In this document: positions 20,473-27,383 of the stretch, piece after piece
Position numbering within the stretch: position 1 is the stretch's first letter
Layout of the letters: each line of letters starts with the position of its first letter
Assembly: GCA_041665165.1 (NCBI GenBank)
Contig: JBAYJJ010000014.1
Coordinates: 1 to 28,563 of the forward strand
Length of the DNA stretch: 28,563 bases
Origin: MWCR01 sp041665165
Lineage (GTDB): Bacteria; Patescibacteriota; Patescibacteriia; 2-12-FULL-60-25
Direction: 5' to 3'
Made by a program: the position numbers and the translations under genes
The notes under the pieces: generated by a model
What the model was told of the DNA's origin: nothing
The model's input: only the letters and a program-made list of their open reading frames with translations
The model's database searches: none

Positions 20473-20649
20473 TCAGCGCCCGGATTTGATAGTCTCACGA
20501 AGTTTTTTGAGTTTTTCTTCGGATGCACGTTCAAGAATGGAATTGATTTTTTTGCGGTGCTTGTCCACTACAGCGTCAATTTCAACATGAAAATCCTTCA
20601 TGATTTTTTTGATCCCGGCCTGTTGATCCGCGGTTAGCGTCTTGCTCAT
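20473..20649 (-). CDS. 58-aa helical protein of unknown function
   Basis: Small charged protein beginning MSKTLTADQQAG and ending LRETIKSGR, predicted to be almost fully alpha-helical with a coiled-coil-like Lys/Glu/Ile pattern (IMKDFHVEIDAVVDKHRKK). ATG at 20649 is chosen over an upstream GTG-type start because the extra residues would overlap the divergent miaB start. It converges with eno, with stops 4 nt apart. No family recognised; the helical layout and spacing argue that it is real. Confidence 0.6.
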   Translation of the reverse strand: MSKTLTADQQAGIKKIMKDFHVEIDAVVDKHRKKINSILERASEEKLKKLRETIKSGR

Positions 20650-20692
20650 AAAAACGTGGACTTTATTCAATGAATATGATACTCTCGCGCAC

Positions 20693-22078
20693 ATGAAGAG
20701 TCCAACCTACTGGGTCAAAACTTATGGATGCCAGATGAATCATAATGACTCAGAAAGGCTGTCTGCGATTTTGGAGACCCTGGGTTTTTCGCCTGCCACG
20801 AGCCAGGAGGGGGCTGATTTTGTGATTTTTAACACTTGTTCAGTGCGCGAGCATGCTGAGCAGAGAATCTATGGGAGCATGGAAGAGTTAGTCGAACGCA
20901 AGAAGGCAGGTTCAGACGTAGTTATCGCTGTCACGGGCTGTATGGCTGGCCGGGATAAGGATGGAGCATTGCGCAGGCGCTTGCATTTCGCTGATTTGTT
21001 TTTCCCGACAACAGACATGGTTCATTTACCTGAATGGTTGTTGGAGCTGCGTCCTGAATGGACGCTGGAAACAACAGTGACAGGGGATGATTATCTTGAA
21101 GTAAAGCCCTTGCGTGAATCCAAGACAAAATCTTATGTAACGATCCAAACCGGGTGCAACCAATTCTGCACATATTGCGCAGTGCCCTATGCCCGCGGCT
21201 TGGAAAAGAACAGGTCTGTCGCGGCCATCATGCAGGAAGTCGTGGATTTGGCGCGAGCAGGCGCAGCAGAAGTCACCTTGCTTGGCCAGGCAGTGAATGC
21301 CTATAAAGCTCCGGACCCAGGCTCGTTTAGCGTGGAAAATCCGTATCAGAACGATTATGCGGCCTTGCTTTGGGAAATCAACAACTTGCCTCAAATAGAA
21401 CGCGTGCATTGGACAGCGCCGCACCCCATAAAAATGGATGATCAGGTCATTGATGCCTTGAGATTGCCTAAGCAAGTCAATTATCTGCATTTGCCTGTGC
21501 AGTCCGGGTCAAACGATGTGTTGCGCAGGATGAACCGTAAATACACGCGCGAGCAATATCTGGCTTTGATCGAAAAAATAAAATCAGCGCGTCCAGGCAT
21601 TGCTTTGGGCACAGATATCATTGTCGGCTTCCCAGGCGAAACCGACAAGGACTTTGAAGATACATTGGATCTTTATCGAGAATGTGATTTTGACATTTCA
21701 TACAACGCACAATACAGCCCGCGCTCAGGCACTTTGTCATATCGGCTGTACGAGGATGATATTGCGCCAGAAGTCAAAAAGAGCCGGTGGGAGGCTTTGC
21801 AGAAATTGATGGAAGAGACTGCTTTGCGCAAAAACCAGAAATATTTGGGCCAGGCTGTCAGGGTTTTGGTGGAGAGCGTGAGCCAGGGCATCTTGTTCGG
21901 CACGAATGACGAGCTCAAAATCGTGTGCGCTCCGATCAAGAAGTTAGAAGTTGGAAGTTTGAATCTAGAAGACAATCAGAAAGGATCTGAAATGGTGGGT
22001 AAATTTGTTCAAGTCAGGGTCATGAAGCCTTTGACCTGGATATTGGAAGGGGAGATTCTGTCCGCTGAGCAAGCGTGA
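20693..22078 (+). CDS. miaB: tRNA-2-methylthio-N6-dimethylallyladenosine synthase MiaB
   Basis: 461-aa radical SAM methylthiotransferase; normal length. UPF0004 domain with the three auxiliary-cluster cysteines in TYGCQMN, FNTCSVREHA and VTGCMAG. The radical SAM motif C-x3-C-x2-C is in GCNQFCTYCAVPYARG. Then LPVQSGSNDVLRRMNR, GTDIIVGFPGE and a C-terminal TRAM domain. ATG at 20693; the in-frame TTG at 20642 would overlap the divergent gene. The TRAM region contains a word-repeat tract (21938-21973). Works after MiaA, which is encoded two genes downstream. A -10-like GATACT ends 9 nt before the ATG. Confidence 0.97.
   Translation: MKSPTYWVKTYGCQMNHNDSERLSAILETLGFSPATSQEGADFVIFNTCSVREHAEQRIYGSMEELVERKKAGSDVVIAVTGCMAGRDKDGALRRRLHFADLFFPTTDMVHLPEWLLELRPEWTLETTVTGDDYLEVKPLRESKTKSYVTIQTGCNQFCTYCAVPYARGLEKNRSVAAIMQEVVDLARAGAAEVTLLGQAVNAYKAPDPGSFSVENPYQNDYAALLWEINNLPQIERVHWTAPHPIKMDDQVIDALRLPKQVNYLHLPVQSGSNDVLRRMNRKYTREQYLALIEKIKSARPGIALGTDIIVGFPGETDKDFEDTLDLYRECDFDISYNAQYSPRSGTLSYRLYEDDIAPEVKKSRWEALQKLMEETALRKNQKYLGQAVRVLVESVSQGILFGTNDELKIVCAPIKKLEVGSLNLEDNQKGSEMVGKFVQVRVMKPLTWILEGEILSAEQA
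21938..21973. repeat. AAGTTAGAAGTTGGAAG word-repeat inside miaB
   Basis: AAGAAGTTAGAAGTTGGAAG followed by TTTGAATCTAGAAGAC, in frame as KKLEVGSLNLED in the TRAM domain. The words match those at 15037-15071. Confidence 0.7.
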
Positions 22079-22084
22079 TATACT
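22076..22084 (+). promoter_or_regulatory. Extended -10 promoter, leaderless type
   Basis: TGATATACT overlapping the miaB stop; the hexamer ends 8 nt before the ATG at 22093. Confidence 0.6.
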
Positions 22085-22092
22085 TTGGTCAT

Positions 22093-22389
22093 ATGAAACG
22101 GGGTTTGGTTATTTTGATTCCTTTGCTGGCTTTGCTGGGTTTTGGGTGCGCAAAAAAAGTCGCAAATGACGCAAAATCCGGGTGTGAAAAGGCTCAATAT
22201 CCTTTTGCCTGCGTTCTGGACAAAGCCATGGCCGCGAAAGATGTTTCAATCTGCACACAGGTTGAACGCGAGAAAGTCATGACTTGTGTGGAGGGATATG
22301 AAGAAATAATCGGGAGTAAGGTGGCTTGCGAGGATTTGAAAAATCCAGTCTCTATATCTGATTGCAAATTGGTTCGCCCCACAAAATAA
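22093..22389 (+). CDS. Small Cys-rich lipoprotein
   Basis: 98 aa. ATG at 22093 starts a classical lipoprotein signal (KRG, hydrophobic LVILIPLLALL, lipobox GFGC with lipidation Cys19); an upstream GTG overlaps the promoter and is rejected. The mature part has six more Cys (KSGCEK, FACVLDK, SICTQV, MTCVEG, VACEDL, SDCKL) at regular spacing, suggesting three disulfides in a small repeat fold. Function unknown. It is 3 nt upstream of miaA. Confidence 0.8.
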   Translation: MKRGLVILIPLLALLGFGCAKKVANDAKSGCEKAQYPFACVLDKAMAAKDVSICTQVEREKVMTCVEGYEEIIGSKVACEDLKNPVSISDCKLVRPTK

Positions 22390-22392
22390 AAT

Positions 22393-23403
22393 ATGGCAAA
22401 AACGATTAATGAAACGGTGAAGACTAAAAATCTGCCGCGCGTGCTTGTCATAGTCGGGCCGACCTCATCAGGCAAGACCGCACTCAGCCTCAAGGCCGCG
22501 CGTTTACATCAGGGAGAAATTATAAATGCTGATGCCAGGCAGATTTATAAAGGCTGTTCGATTGGAACCGGCAAACCGCCAGGCAGAAAAGGGAAGTACC
22601 AAGGCTTTAACGCCTATTTTGTCAAAGCTCCGCACATGCATGAACTGGAAGAACAAGACGAAAAGGAATTGAAAGAAGTTGAGATCCCGCATTATTTGAT
22701 GGACTTTTTGTTGCCCACGGAAATAATGTCCGTATCAGAGTGGCGTGAAAAAGCGTACACGGCAATCAAAGGCATAGCCCACCGCGGACACTTGCCCATA
22801 GTCGTTGGCGGCACAGGCCTGTATTTGGATGCCTTGGTGGAAAATTTTTCCATTCCAAAAGTTCCGCCCAACCCCAACATGCGCATGTCTTATGAAAAAC
22901 AGCCATTGAAGAAATTGGTAGACCTTTTGCTCAAGATGGATCCATCGGCCGGGGTTTCGGTTGATCTCAAAAACCAGCGGCGTGTGATTCGAGCGCTTGA
23001 AATCATCACATTCACCGGTCAGCCCATAAACAAACTCAGGACGAAAAAGCCGCCGATTATCGAGGCATTTAAAATAGGGATCAAGCGCTCGCGCGAAGAG
23101 ATCAAGCGGCGCATTGATGAGTCTATTGACCGGATGATGGAAGAGGGTTGGCCCGAAGAAGTCCGCAAGCTGCATAAAAGCGGTTTGCCTTGGGATGCGC
23201 CAGCCATGACCTCAATCGGCTATAAGCAGATTGCCAGCTATTTGCGCGGCGAGATTATGCTGAATGAAGCAGTCAAGCTCGCTAAAATCGCGACTCATCA
23301 ATACGCAAAAAGACAAGAAACGTGGTTTAAGCGCGATCCGAAGATCCATTGGGTGAAAGACGATGAACAGGGGCTGGAACTGATCAAACAATGGATGGAC
23401 TGA
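22393..23403 (+). CDS. miaA: tRNA dimethylallyltransferase MiaA
   Basis: 336-aa enzyme adding a dimethylallyl group to A37 of UNN-reading tRNAs, the substrate for MiaB. P-loop GPTSSGKT at 22-29, then INADARQIYKGCSIGTGKP (usual DSRQVYR/KxMDIGTAKP), VVGGTGLYLDALV, NQRRVIRALEI and SIGYKQIASYLRGE. Four residues differ from the textbook DSxQ motif but the layout is intact. ATG at 22393, 3 nt after the lipoprotein stop. Confidence 0.96.
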   Translation: MAKTINETVKTKNLPRVLVIVGPTSSGKTALSLKAARLHQGEIINADARQIYKGCSIGTGKPPGRKGKYQGFNAYFVKAPHMHELEEQDEKELKEVEIPHYLMDFLLPTEIMSVSEWREKAYTAIKGIAHRGHLPIVVGGTGLYLDALVENFSIPKVPPNPNMRMSYEKQPLKKLVDLLLKMDPSAGVSVDLKNQRRVIRALEIITFTGQPINKLRTKKPPIIEAFKIGIKRSREEIKRRIDESIDRMMEEGWPEEVRKLHKSGLPWDAPAMTSIGYKQIASYLRGEIMLNEAVKLAKIATHQYAKRQETWFKRDPKIHWVKDDEQGLELIKQWMD

Positions 23404-23411
23404 CAACTATA

Positions 23412-23468
23412 AACTTACAACTCACAAGAGTCACCCAGCCACTCTTGTCAGTTGTTAGTTGTGAGTTT
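23412..23468. repeat. Palindromic word-repeat element between miaA and gatB (copy B)
   Basis: ACAACTCACAAGAGT (23417-23431) / ACTCTTGTCAGTTGT (23441-23455), one mismatch, 9-nt loop, flanked by ACTTACAACT and GTTAGTTGTGAGTT words. Same element as 10412-10476 with a different loop. It runs into the gatB stop codon (23455-23457). Confidence 0.85.
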
Positions 23469-25002
23469 CGAATTGTCTCTTTATCTCATCCTCAGCCGTC
23501 TCTGGATTGGCGCGTCCTTCAGTCTCGCGCATAATCAGGCCCACGAACCATTTGATCAAAGCGGTTTTGCCAGCTTTGATGTCTGCAACCTGCTTGGGAT
23601 TAGCTTCTATATTGCGCGCCACGATTGTTTTCAGCTCATCATAAGGCATGTTTTGGCCAAGCTTGTGCGTTTCCATCAAGTCAGACGGATCAGAGCCTGA
23701 GTCCAGCATTAATTCAAGAAGTTTTTGGCCGTTGGCGCTGTTGATTTCTTTTTTATCAAGCAAGGTAATGAACTCGGCGAAATTTTCGGGCGTGATTTTA
23801 TTTTCTTTAATGCCAAGATTACGTTCGGCCAATAAGCCTGCGAGCTTGGACGTCAGCCAGCCGCCGACCAGTTTAGCGAGCTGGGTCTTTCGTCCTTCCA
23901 AAATCTCTCCAGCGCTTTGCTTGCCTGGGTCTGTGGCCTCCAGCCATGTGCCGAGTTCGCCCAAGACTTGCTCAGCGTATTCGCGCCACGCAGCATCAAC
24001 AGTCAAAAATGAAACTACTTCTTTGGAAAAGCCCCATTCATACTTTAGCCTCTGTCTGGTCGCGGCCGGGAGTTCCGGGATTCTTGTTTTCAGATCCTCG
24101 CGCAATTTTCTGAGGTCTTGCGGCGGCAGATCCGGCTCAGGAAAATATCTGTAATCAGCCGAAGTTTCTTTGGTGCGCTGTTCAACTGTTTTGCCTGCAG
24201 CATCATCCCAGCCGCGCGTAGAAACAGTCGGCGGAGTGTTGGTCTCATACAAGCCAGTCTGGCGCGTTATCTCATAGGCAATGGCGCGCTCCACATTGCG
24301 GAACGAATTCAAATTCTTGATTTCCGTGCGCGGATTAAGGACTGAAGTAATGGGGAAGCCTTTGTCATCCACCTCAAGCATTGAGATGTTGACGTCGCAT
24401 CGCATCTGGCCTTTTTCCATTTCAGCTTCAGAGACTTTGATCGCGCGCATGATGTTGCGCAGTTCCTGCAGAAAGAATTTCGCTTCTGAGGCAGACCGCA
24501 GATCAGGCTCAGTCACGATCTCAATCAGCGGTGTTGACGCGCGGTTATAATCAACCAATGTCGCGGGCTTGCCATCCACCTCATGATGGAAATTTTTGGC
24601 TGCATCTTCTTCCAAATGCACGCGCGTGATTCCGATGCGCACGTTTTCGCGGCCAGGCAAAGCTTGTTCCGGCACATCGATAAAAACATGTCCGGCCAAA
24701 GCCACAGGCAAAGCGAATTGTGATATCTGATAGCCTTTGGGCAAATCTGGGTAAAAATAGTTCTTGCGGTCAAAAGCGCTTTTTTCCGGGATATCGCAAT
24801 TCAGCGCCAGGCCGGCTAAAACGCCTTTTTCCAATCCCGCTTGATTCAGCCTGGGCAAAGCGCCTGGCTGGCCAGTGCAGACCGGACAAATGGCTGTATT
24901 AGGGGGCGAGCCGTCTTCCACATTGGGGCATGTGCAAAACATCTTGCTTTGGGTGTTGAGCTGGACATGGATCTCCAGGCCGATTATCGGGACCATTTTC
25001 AT
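23455..25002 (-). CDS. gatB: Aspartyl/glutamyl-tRNA amidotransferase subunit B
   Basis: 515-aa GatB. It activates misacylated Glu-tRNA(Gln)/Asp-tRNA(Asn) for amidation together with GatA and GatC, which are not in this window. Motifs: IIGLEIHVQLNTQSKMFC, zinc Cys in FCTCPN and CPVCTGQPGALP, KNYFYPDLPKGYQISQ, HLEEDAAK, DYNRASTPLIEIVTEPDLRS, RCDVNIS and STRGWDDA; the C-terminal YqeY/GatB tail domain is present. The last residues (FETHN) are encoded by the repeat element, so the 3' end has been rewritten by it. A promoter TTGCAA-17-AAAACT ends 9 nt before the ATG. Confidence 0.97.
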   Translation of the reverse strand: MKMVPIIGLEIHVQLNTQSKMFCTCPNVEDGSPPNTAICPVCTGQPGALPRLNQAGLEKGVLAGLALNCDIPEKSAFDRKNYFYPDLPKGYQISQFALPVALAGHVFIDVPEQALPGRENVRIGITRVHLEEDAAKNFHHEVDGKPATLVDYNRASTPLIEIVTEPDLRSASEAKFFLQELRNIMRAIKVSEAEMEKGQMRCDVNISMLEVDDKGFPITSVLNPRTEIKNLNSFRNVERAIAYEITRQTGLYETNTPPTVSTRGWDDAAGKTVEQRTKETSADYRYFPEPDLPPQDLRKLREDLKTRIPELPAATRQRLKYEWGFSKEVVSFLTVDAAWREYAEQVLGELGTWLEATDPGKQSAGEILEGRKTQLAKLVGGWLTSKLAGLLAERNLGIKENKITPENFAEFITLLDKKEINSANGQKLLELMLDSGSDPSDLMETHKLGQNMPYDELKTIVARNIEANPKQVADIKAGKTALIKWFVGLIMRETEGRANPETAEDEIKRQFETHN

Positions 25003-25011
25003 AATACGTGT

Positions 25012-25040
25012 AGTTTTACAGAAAAACAGGGGAATTGCAA
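25012..25040 (-). promoter_or_regulatory. gatB promoter, leaderless type
   Basis: Minus strand TTGCAA (25035-25040), 17-nt spacer, AAAACT (25012-25017) preceded by TGT; ends 9 nt before the ATG at 25002. Confidence 0.4.
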
Positions 25041-25049
25041 CGTATATAA

Positions 25050-25077
25050 GTAGAGACGCATAATCATGCGTCTCTAC
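25050..25077. repeat. Perfect 12-bp palindrome GTAGAGACGCAT/ATGCGTCTCTAC
   Basis: Loop AATC; lies between gatB and the membrane protein gene, both on the minus strand. This GTAGAGACG...CGTCTCTAC repeat class is dispersed in many genomes. It could also terminate the upstream transcript, though no T-tract follows. Confidence 0.8.
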
Positions 25078-25100
25078 CGATTCAACAATGTTTTTTTGGT

Positions 25101-26312
25101 CTATTTCGCTGTCTTTACGAACGCCTTGTACAACTTAACCTCAAACAAGAGCAAGAAGGGGACTAAGATGATTTGCATAGCGCCTTGGCCTGCCATGGTC
25201 AAGAAACCACCGACGCCGTTGCCCACAGCTCCTTTTGGCAAGAGAGCAAGGAGTATGGCCAAGATAATGCCAATCACGATCTGCAGGACAATGGCGAGCA
25301 ATGCGCCGGCCGTCAGTCCAATCATCATATTTTTCCAGAAAAAGCCCCACCAGCGGTTTTTGATTAAGCGCGCTGATTCGTTCAGGGCTGGCATTCCTTT
25401 CTTGCCCTGCAAGAGCAAGGCAGGCATGGTCAGTTTATATTGGTTGGATTTGTACATTATCCAGATACAGCCGCCGATCATAAGTACTACCAGAATCACT
25501 AAAAGCAATAAACCCAAGCCCACGTTCGCAAGCATGGCCAGGGCGGTTGAGGCGCTTTGCGTGTCTGTACCCAAGGCACTTAAAGTCGAGAACATGCCCA
25601 TTCCAGAGACAAGGACGCCAACAGTGTAAATCAGATAGGCTAGGACCACTGGGCCGGCTACGATCAAAATCGTCAAGATTGCAATCCAGATCATGGACCA
25701 GAAATTCTTGAGCGAAATCTTGCCTTCATCGCCCTTGACCTTGCCATCAGTATCCAAGTTATACATGGCCAAGAAGATTTTCATGCTTACCCAAAGGGTC
25801 AGGGCAATATAGCCGGCGGCAGCAATGGCATATAATGCATAAAATATCGGCCAGATAGCAGAGAGAAGCATGACTGCGCCCAAGATCAGAGATCCATACA
25901 AAAGCCACATGGCAGAGTTGATGGAGGGCTTCAAATATTTATTGAATTCATGCCAAGTGTCCTTTATTAAGTTCCAGGTAAGAGGCAGGTTTGATTTATC
26001 GGCAATGTATTTTAGAGGCTCCAAAAACAGCATGCCTACGATGAAGATGCCTAAGACTGGAAAAAGCAGCCAAAGTGCGCCCCAGGACGAGACTCCGACT
26101 TGGGGGCCGATTTTCCAAAGCTTCACAATTAGCCAAACAAACAGGACGAGCCAGGCTATGGAAAAGATGGCTGAAACTGCAGTAACACTCTGTTCAGAGA
26201 TTATTGCTGCAATAATAAGAAACAAGCCCATTACAATTGGCCAGAAAATCGTGACCAGCAGCAGGGCTAGGGTTTGGCGAAAAGTCTTTTTCGCTGTCGT
26301 TACATCGAGCAT
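25101..26312 (-). CDS. Polytopic membrane protein of unknown function
   Basis: 403 aa with about nine membrane spans, grouped as two spans, loop, two spans, short amphipathic region, two spans, loop, and two to three at the C-terminus. Loops contain DGKVKGDEGKISLKNF and NESARLIKNRWWGFF. The layout resembles the membrane domain found with glycerophosphodiesterases and other DUF-type 8-9 TM proteins; function unknown. ATG at 26312 chosen (MLDVTTAKK); upstream in-frame codons run through a word-repeat tract and read as low-complexity sequence. Confidence 0.78.
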   Translation of the reverse strand: MLDVTTAKKTFRQTLALLLVTIFWPIVMGLFLIIAAIISEQSVTAVSAIFSIAWLVLFVWLIVKLWKIGPQVGVSSWGALWLLFPVLGIFIVGMLFLEPLKYIADKSNLPLTWNLIKDTWHEFNKYLKPSINSAMWLLYGSLILGAVMLLSAIWPIFYALYAIAAAGYIALTLWVSMKIFLAMYNLDTDGKVKGDEGKISLKNFWSMIWIAILTILIVAGPVVLAYLIYTVGVLVSGMGMFSTLSALGTDTQSASTALAMLANVGLGLLLLVILVVLMIGGCIWIMYKSNQYKLTMPALLLQGKKGMPALNESARLIKNRWWGFFWKNMMIGLTAGALLAIVLQIVIGIILAILLALLPKGAVGNGVGGFLTMAGQGAMQIILVPFLLLFEVKLYKAFVKTAK

Positions 26313-26318
26313 ATAAAA

Positions 26319-26380
26319 ATCGTACATCGTACAGCGCACATCGTTCAACGTGGGACGTAGGACGAGGGACGTGGGACGGT
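26319..26380. repeat. CGTGGGACGTAGGACG word-repeat tract
   Basis: Two parts: ATCGTACATCGTACAGCGCA and ACGTGGGACGTAGGACGAGG followed by GACGTGGGACGG. Noncoding, upstream of the membrane protein gene, and related to the pgk tail tract at 19081. Confidence 0.75.
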
Positions 26381-26394
26381 GGGTTAATAGATGC

Positions 26395-27216
26395 CTACAT
26401 TCTAGCAAAATTCTCAAGTTTTGTGGATAGAATGCCTTTTACGGCTGTGGCCACCTGTTCAATACCTGAATTTCCGTCAACTTCTGATACAATCGTACCG
26501 GCTTGCTTGAAAGGGCCTAAAACATCATCAGATAAGAAACGAATGGCTAACTTCTGCTGAAAATCAGGCACTTCAAAAATATGGTCGTCTTTTTTATCTG
26601 TGCGATTAGCCAGCCTAGCCATGGCCGCAGCTGCCTCAGTCCTGATCAAGATCAAAAGCGTAGGATTGAACGCCAAAGTCTGCGCATTGCCCGAGAGTTT
26701 TACTAACAGTTCAGTCGAGAGCGACACGTCTTGCAAGGGCTGATAAGCCAAGGTGGAACCTAAGCCGCGGTCCTGGAATATCATCCTGTCTGGATGGCCT
26801 TGCAAAAAGGGGATAATGATTTTGCGGAAAAGGACCAGACGATCGAGGGAGAAGGCTTCTGCTGTTTCTAAGCCACTATATCGAGGCTCCTGTGATTCGT
26901 GATTCGTGACTTGTGATTCGTCTTTCGTATCACGTGTCACATGTCGCGAGTCACGCTTTGCGATGATCTCATCCCTGATCGCCGACCCTGTCCAACAAAA
27001 TCCTGGCTCAGCTGTCAATAACACATCAGCGTCGCCAATCTCGTCCATTTCAGGCAAGCGATGATGCTCTTGCGAAAACGCCACTACATCAAAAAAGTTT
27101 TGTTTGCCTAAACTTTTCGCCCAATCGCGGCAAGCATTCAAAACCGTGGATTTGCCTGATCCATCAATGCCTTCGACTACGACGTGGATACCGTCGTTTT
27201 GGCTTCTTTTTACCAT
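26395..27216 (-). CDS. tmk: Thymidylate kinase with word-repeat insertion
   Basis: 273 aa against ~205-215 usual. P-loop GIDGSGKST (16-24); DVLLTAEPG (usual TREPGGT); SLDRLVLFRKIIIPFLQ; QDRGLGSTLAYQ (usual DRYxxSSLAYQ); LIDLIRTEAAAAMARL-like LILIRTEAAAAMARL region before RxxxDxxE-type LID in NRTDKKDDHIFE. Residues about 88-110 (RDSRHVTRDTKDESQ...) come from an ACGAATCAC-type word repeat, placed between the TREPG loop and the SLDRLVLF helix. Phosphorylates dTMP. The atypical motifs make deoxynucleotide specificity slightly uncertain. A promoter TTGTCA-17-TAATAT ends 9 nt before the ATG. Confidence 0.88.
   Translation of the reverse strand: MVKRSQNDGIHVVVEGIDGSGKSTVLNACRDWAKSLGKQNFFDVVAFSQEHHRLPEMDEIGDADVLLTAEPGFCWTGSAIRDEIIAKRDSRHVTRDTKDESQVTNHESQEPRYSGLETAEAFSLDRLVLFRKIIIPFLQGHPDRMIFQDRGLGSTLAYQPLQDVSLSTELLVKLSGNAQTLAFNPTLLILIRTEAAAAMARLANRTDKKDDHIFEVPDFQQKLAIRFLSDDVLGPFKQAGTIVSEVDGNSGIEQVATAVKGILSTKLENFARM
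26890..26954. repeat. GTGATTCGT word-repeat inside tmk
   Basis: CTGTGATTCGTGATTCGTGA, then CTTGTGATTCGTCTTTCGTA, then TCACGTGTCACATGTCGCGA; degenerate units of about 8 bp in frame. Confidence 0.75.
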
Positions 27217-27225
27217 AATTCAGAT

Positions 27226-27276
27226 ATATTACACGCTTGTCCTGCCCTTGACAAAATAGCTAATTTATGCAATATT
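27226..27276. promoter_or_regulatory. Divergent promoters of tmk and the variable-protein paralogue
   Basis: Plus strand: TTGACA (27248-27253), 17-nt spacer, AATATT (27271-27276) preceded by TGC. Minus strand: TTGTCA (27249-27254), 17-nt spacer, TAATAT (27226-27231). Both -35 boxes come from one TTGACAA heptamer, as at the tRNA pair. Confidence 0.75.
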
Positions 27277-27330
27277 AAGCCATTACGGTCCTTAACATCT
27301 TAATATTACTTATGCCCTGGGCAAGCCTTA

Positions 27331-27353
27331 TGGTCCTGCATGGTGCGGGATTA
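27331..27353 (+). promoter_or_regulatory. 5'-leader hairpin of the paralogue mRNA
   Basis: 10-bp stem (27331-27340 with 27344-27353, three G-U pairs) with a TGG loop, homologous to 6131-6153 with changed but still paired bases. Confidence 0.6.
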
Positions 27354-27383
27354 AGGGGAAGCCCAAGCAAGAGGAGAAGTGTC

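Noticed and set aside
25066..25629. 187-codon plus-strand open frame opposite the membrane protein gene
   Set aside because: Antisense of a clear multi-span membrane protein; composition typical of reversed hydrophobic codons.
27312..27383. Upstream in-frame ATG extending the DGR-family paralogue by 24 codons
   Set aside because: This stretch is the conserved leader with the TGG-loop hairpin; the paralogue begins MGK after GTC, with GAGGAG in front.
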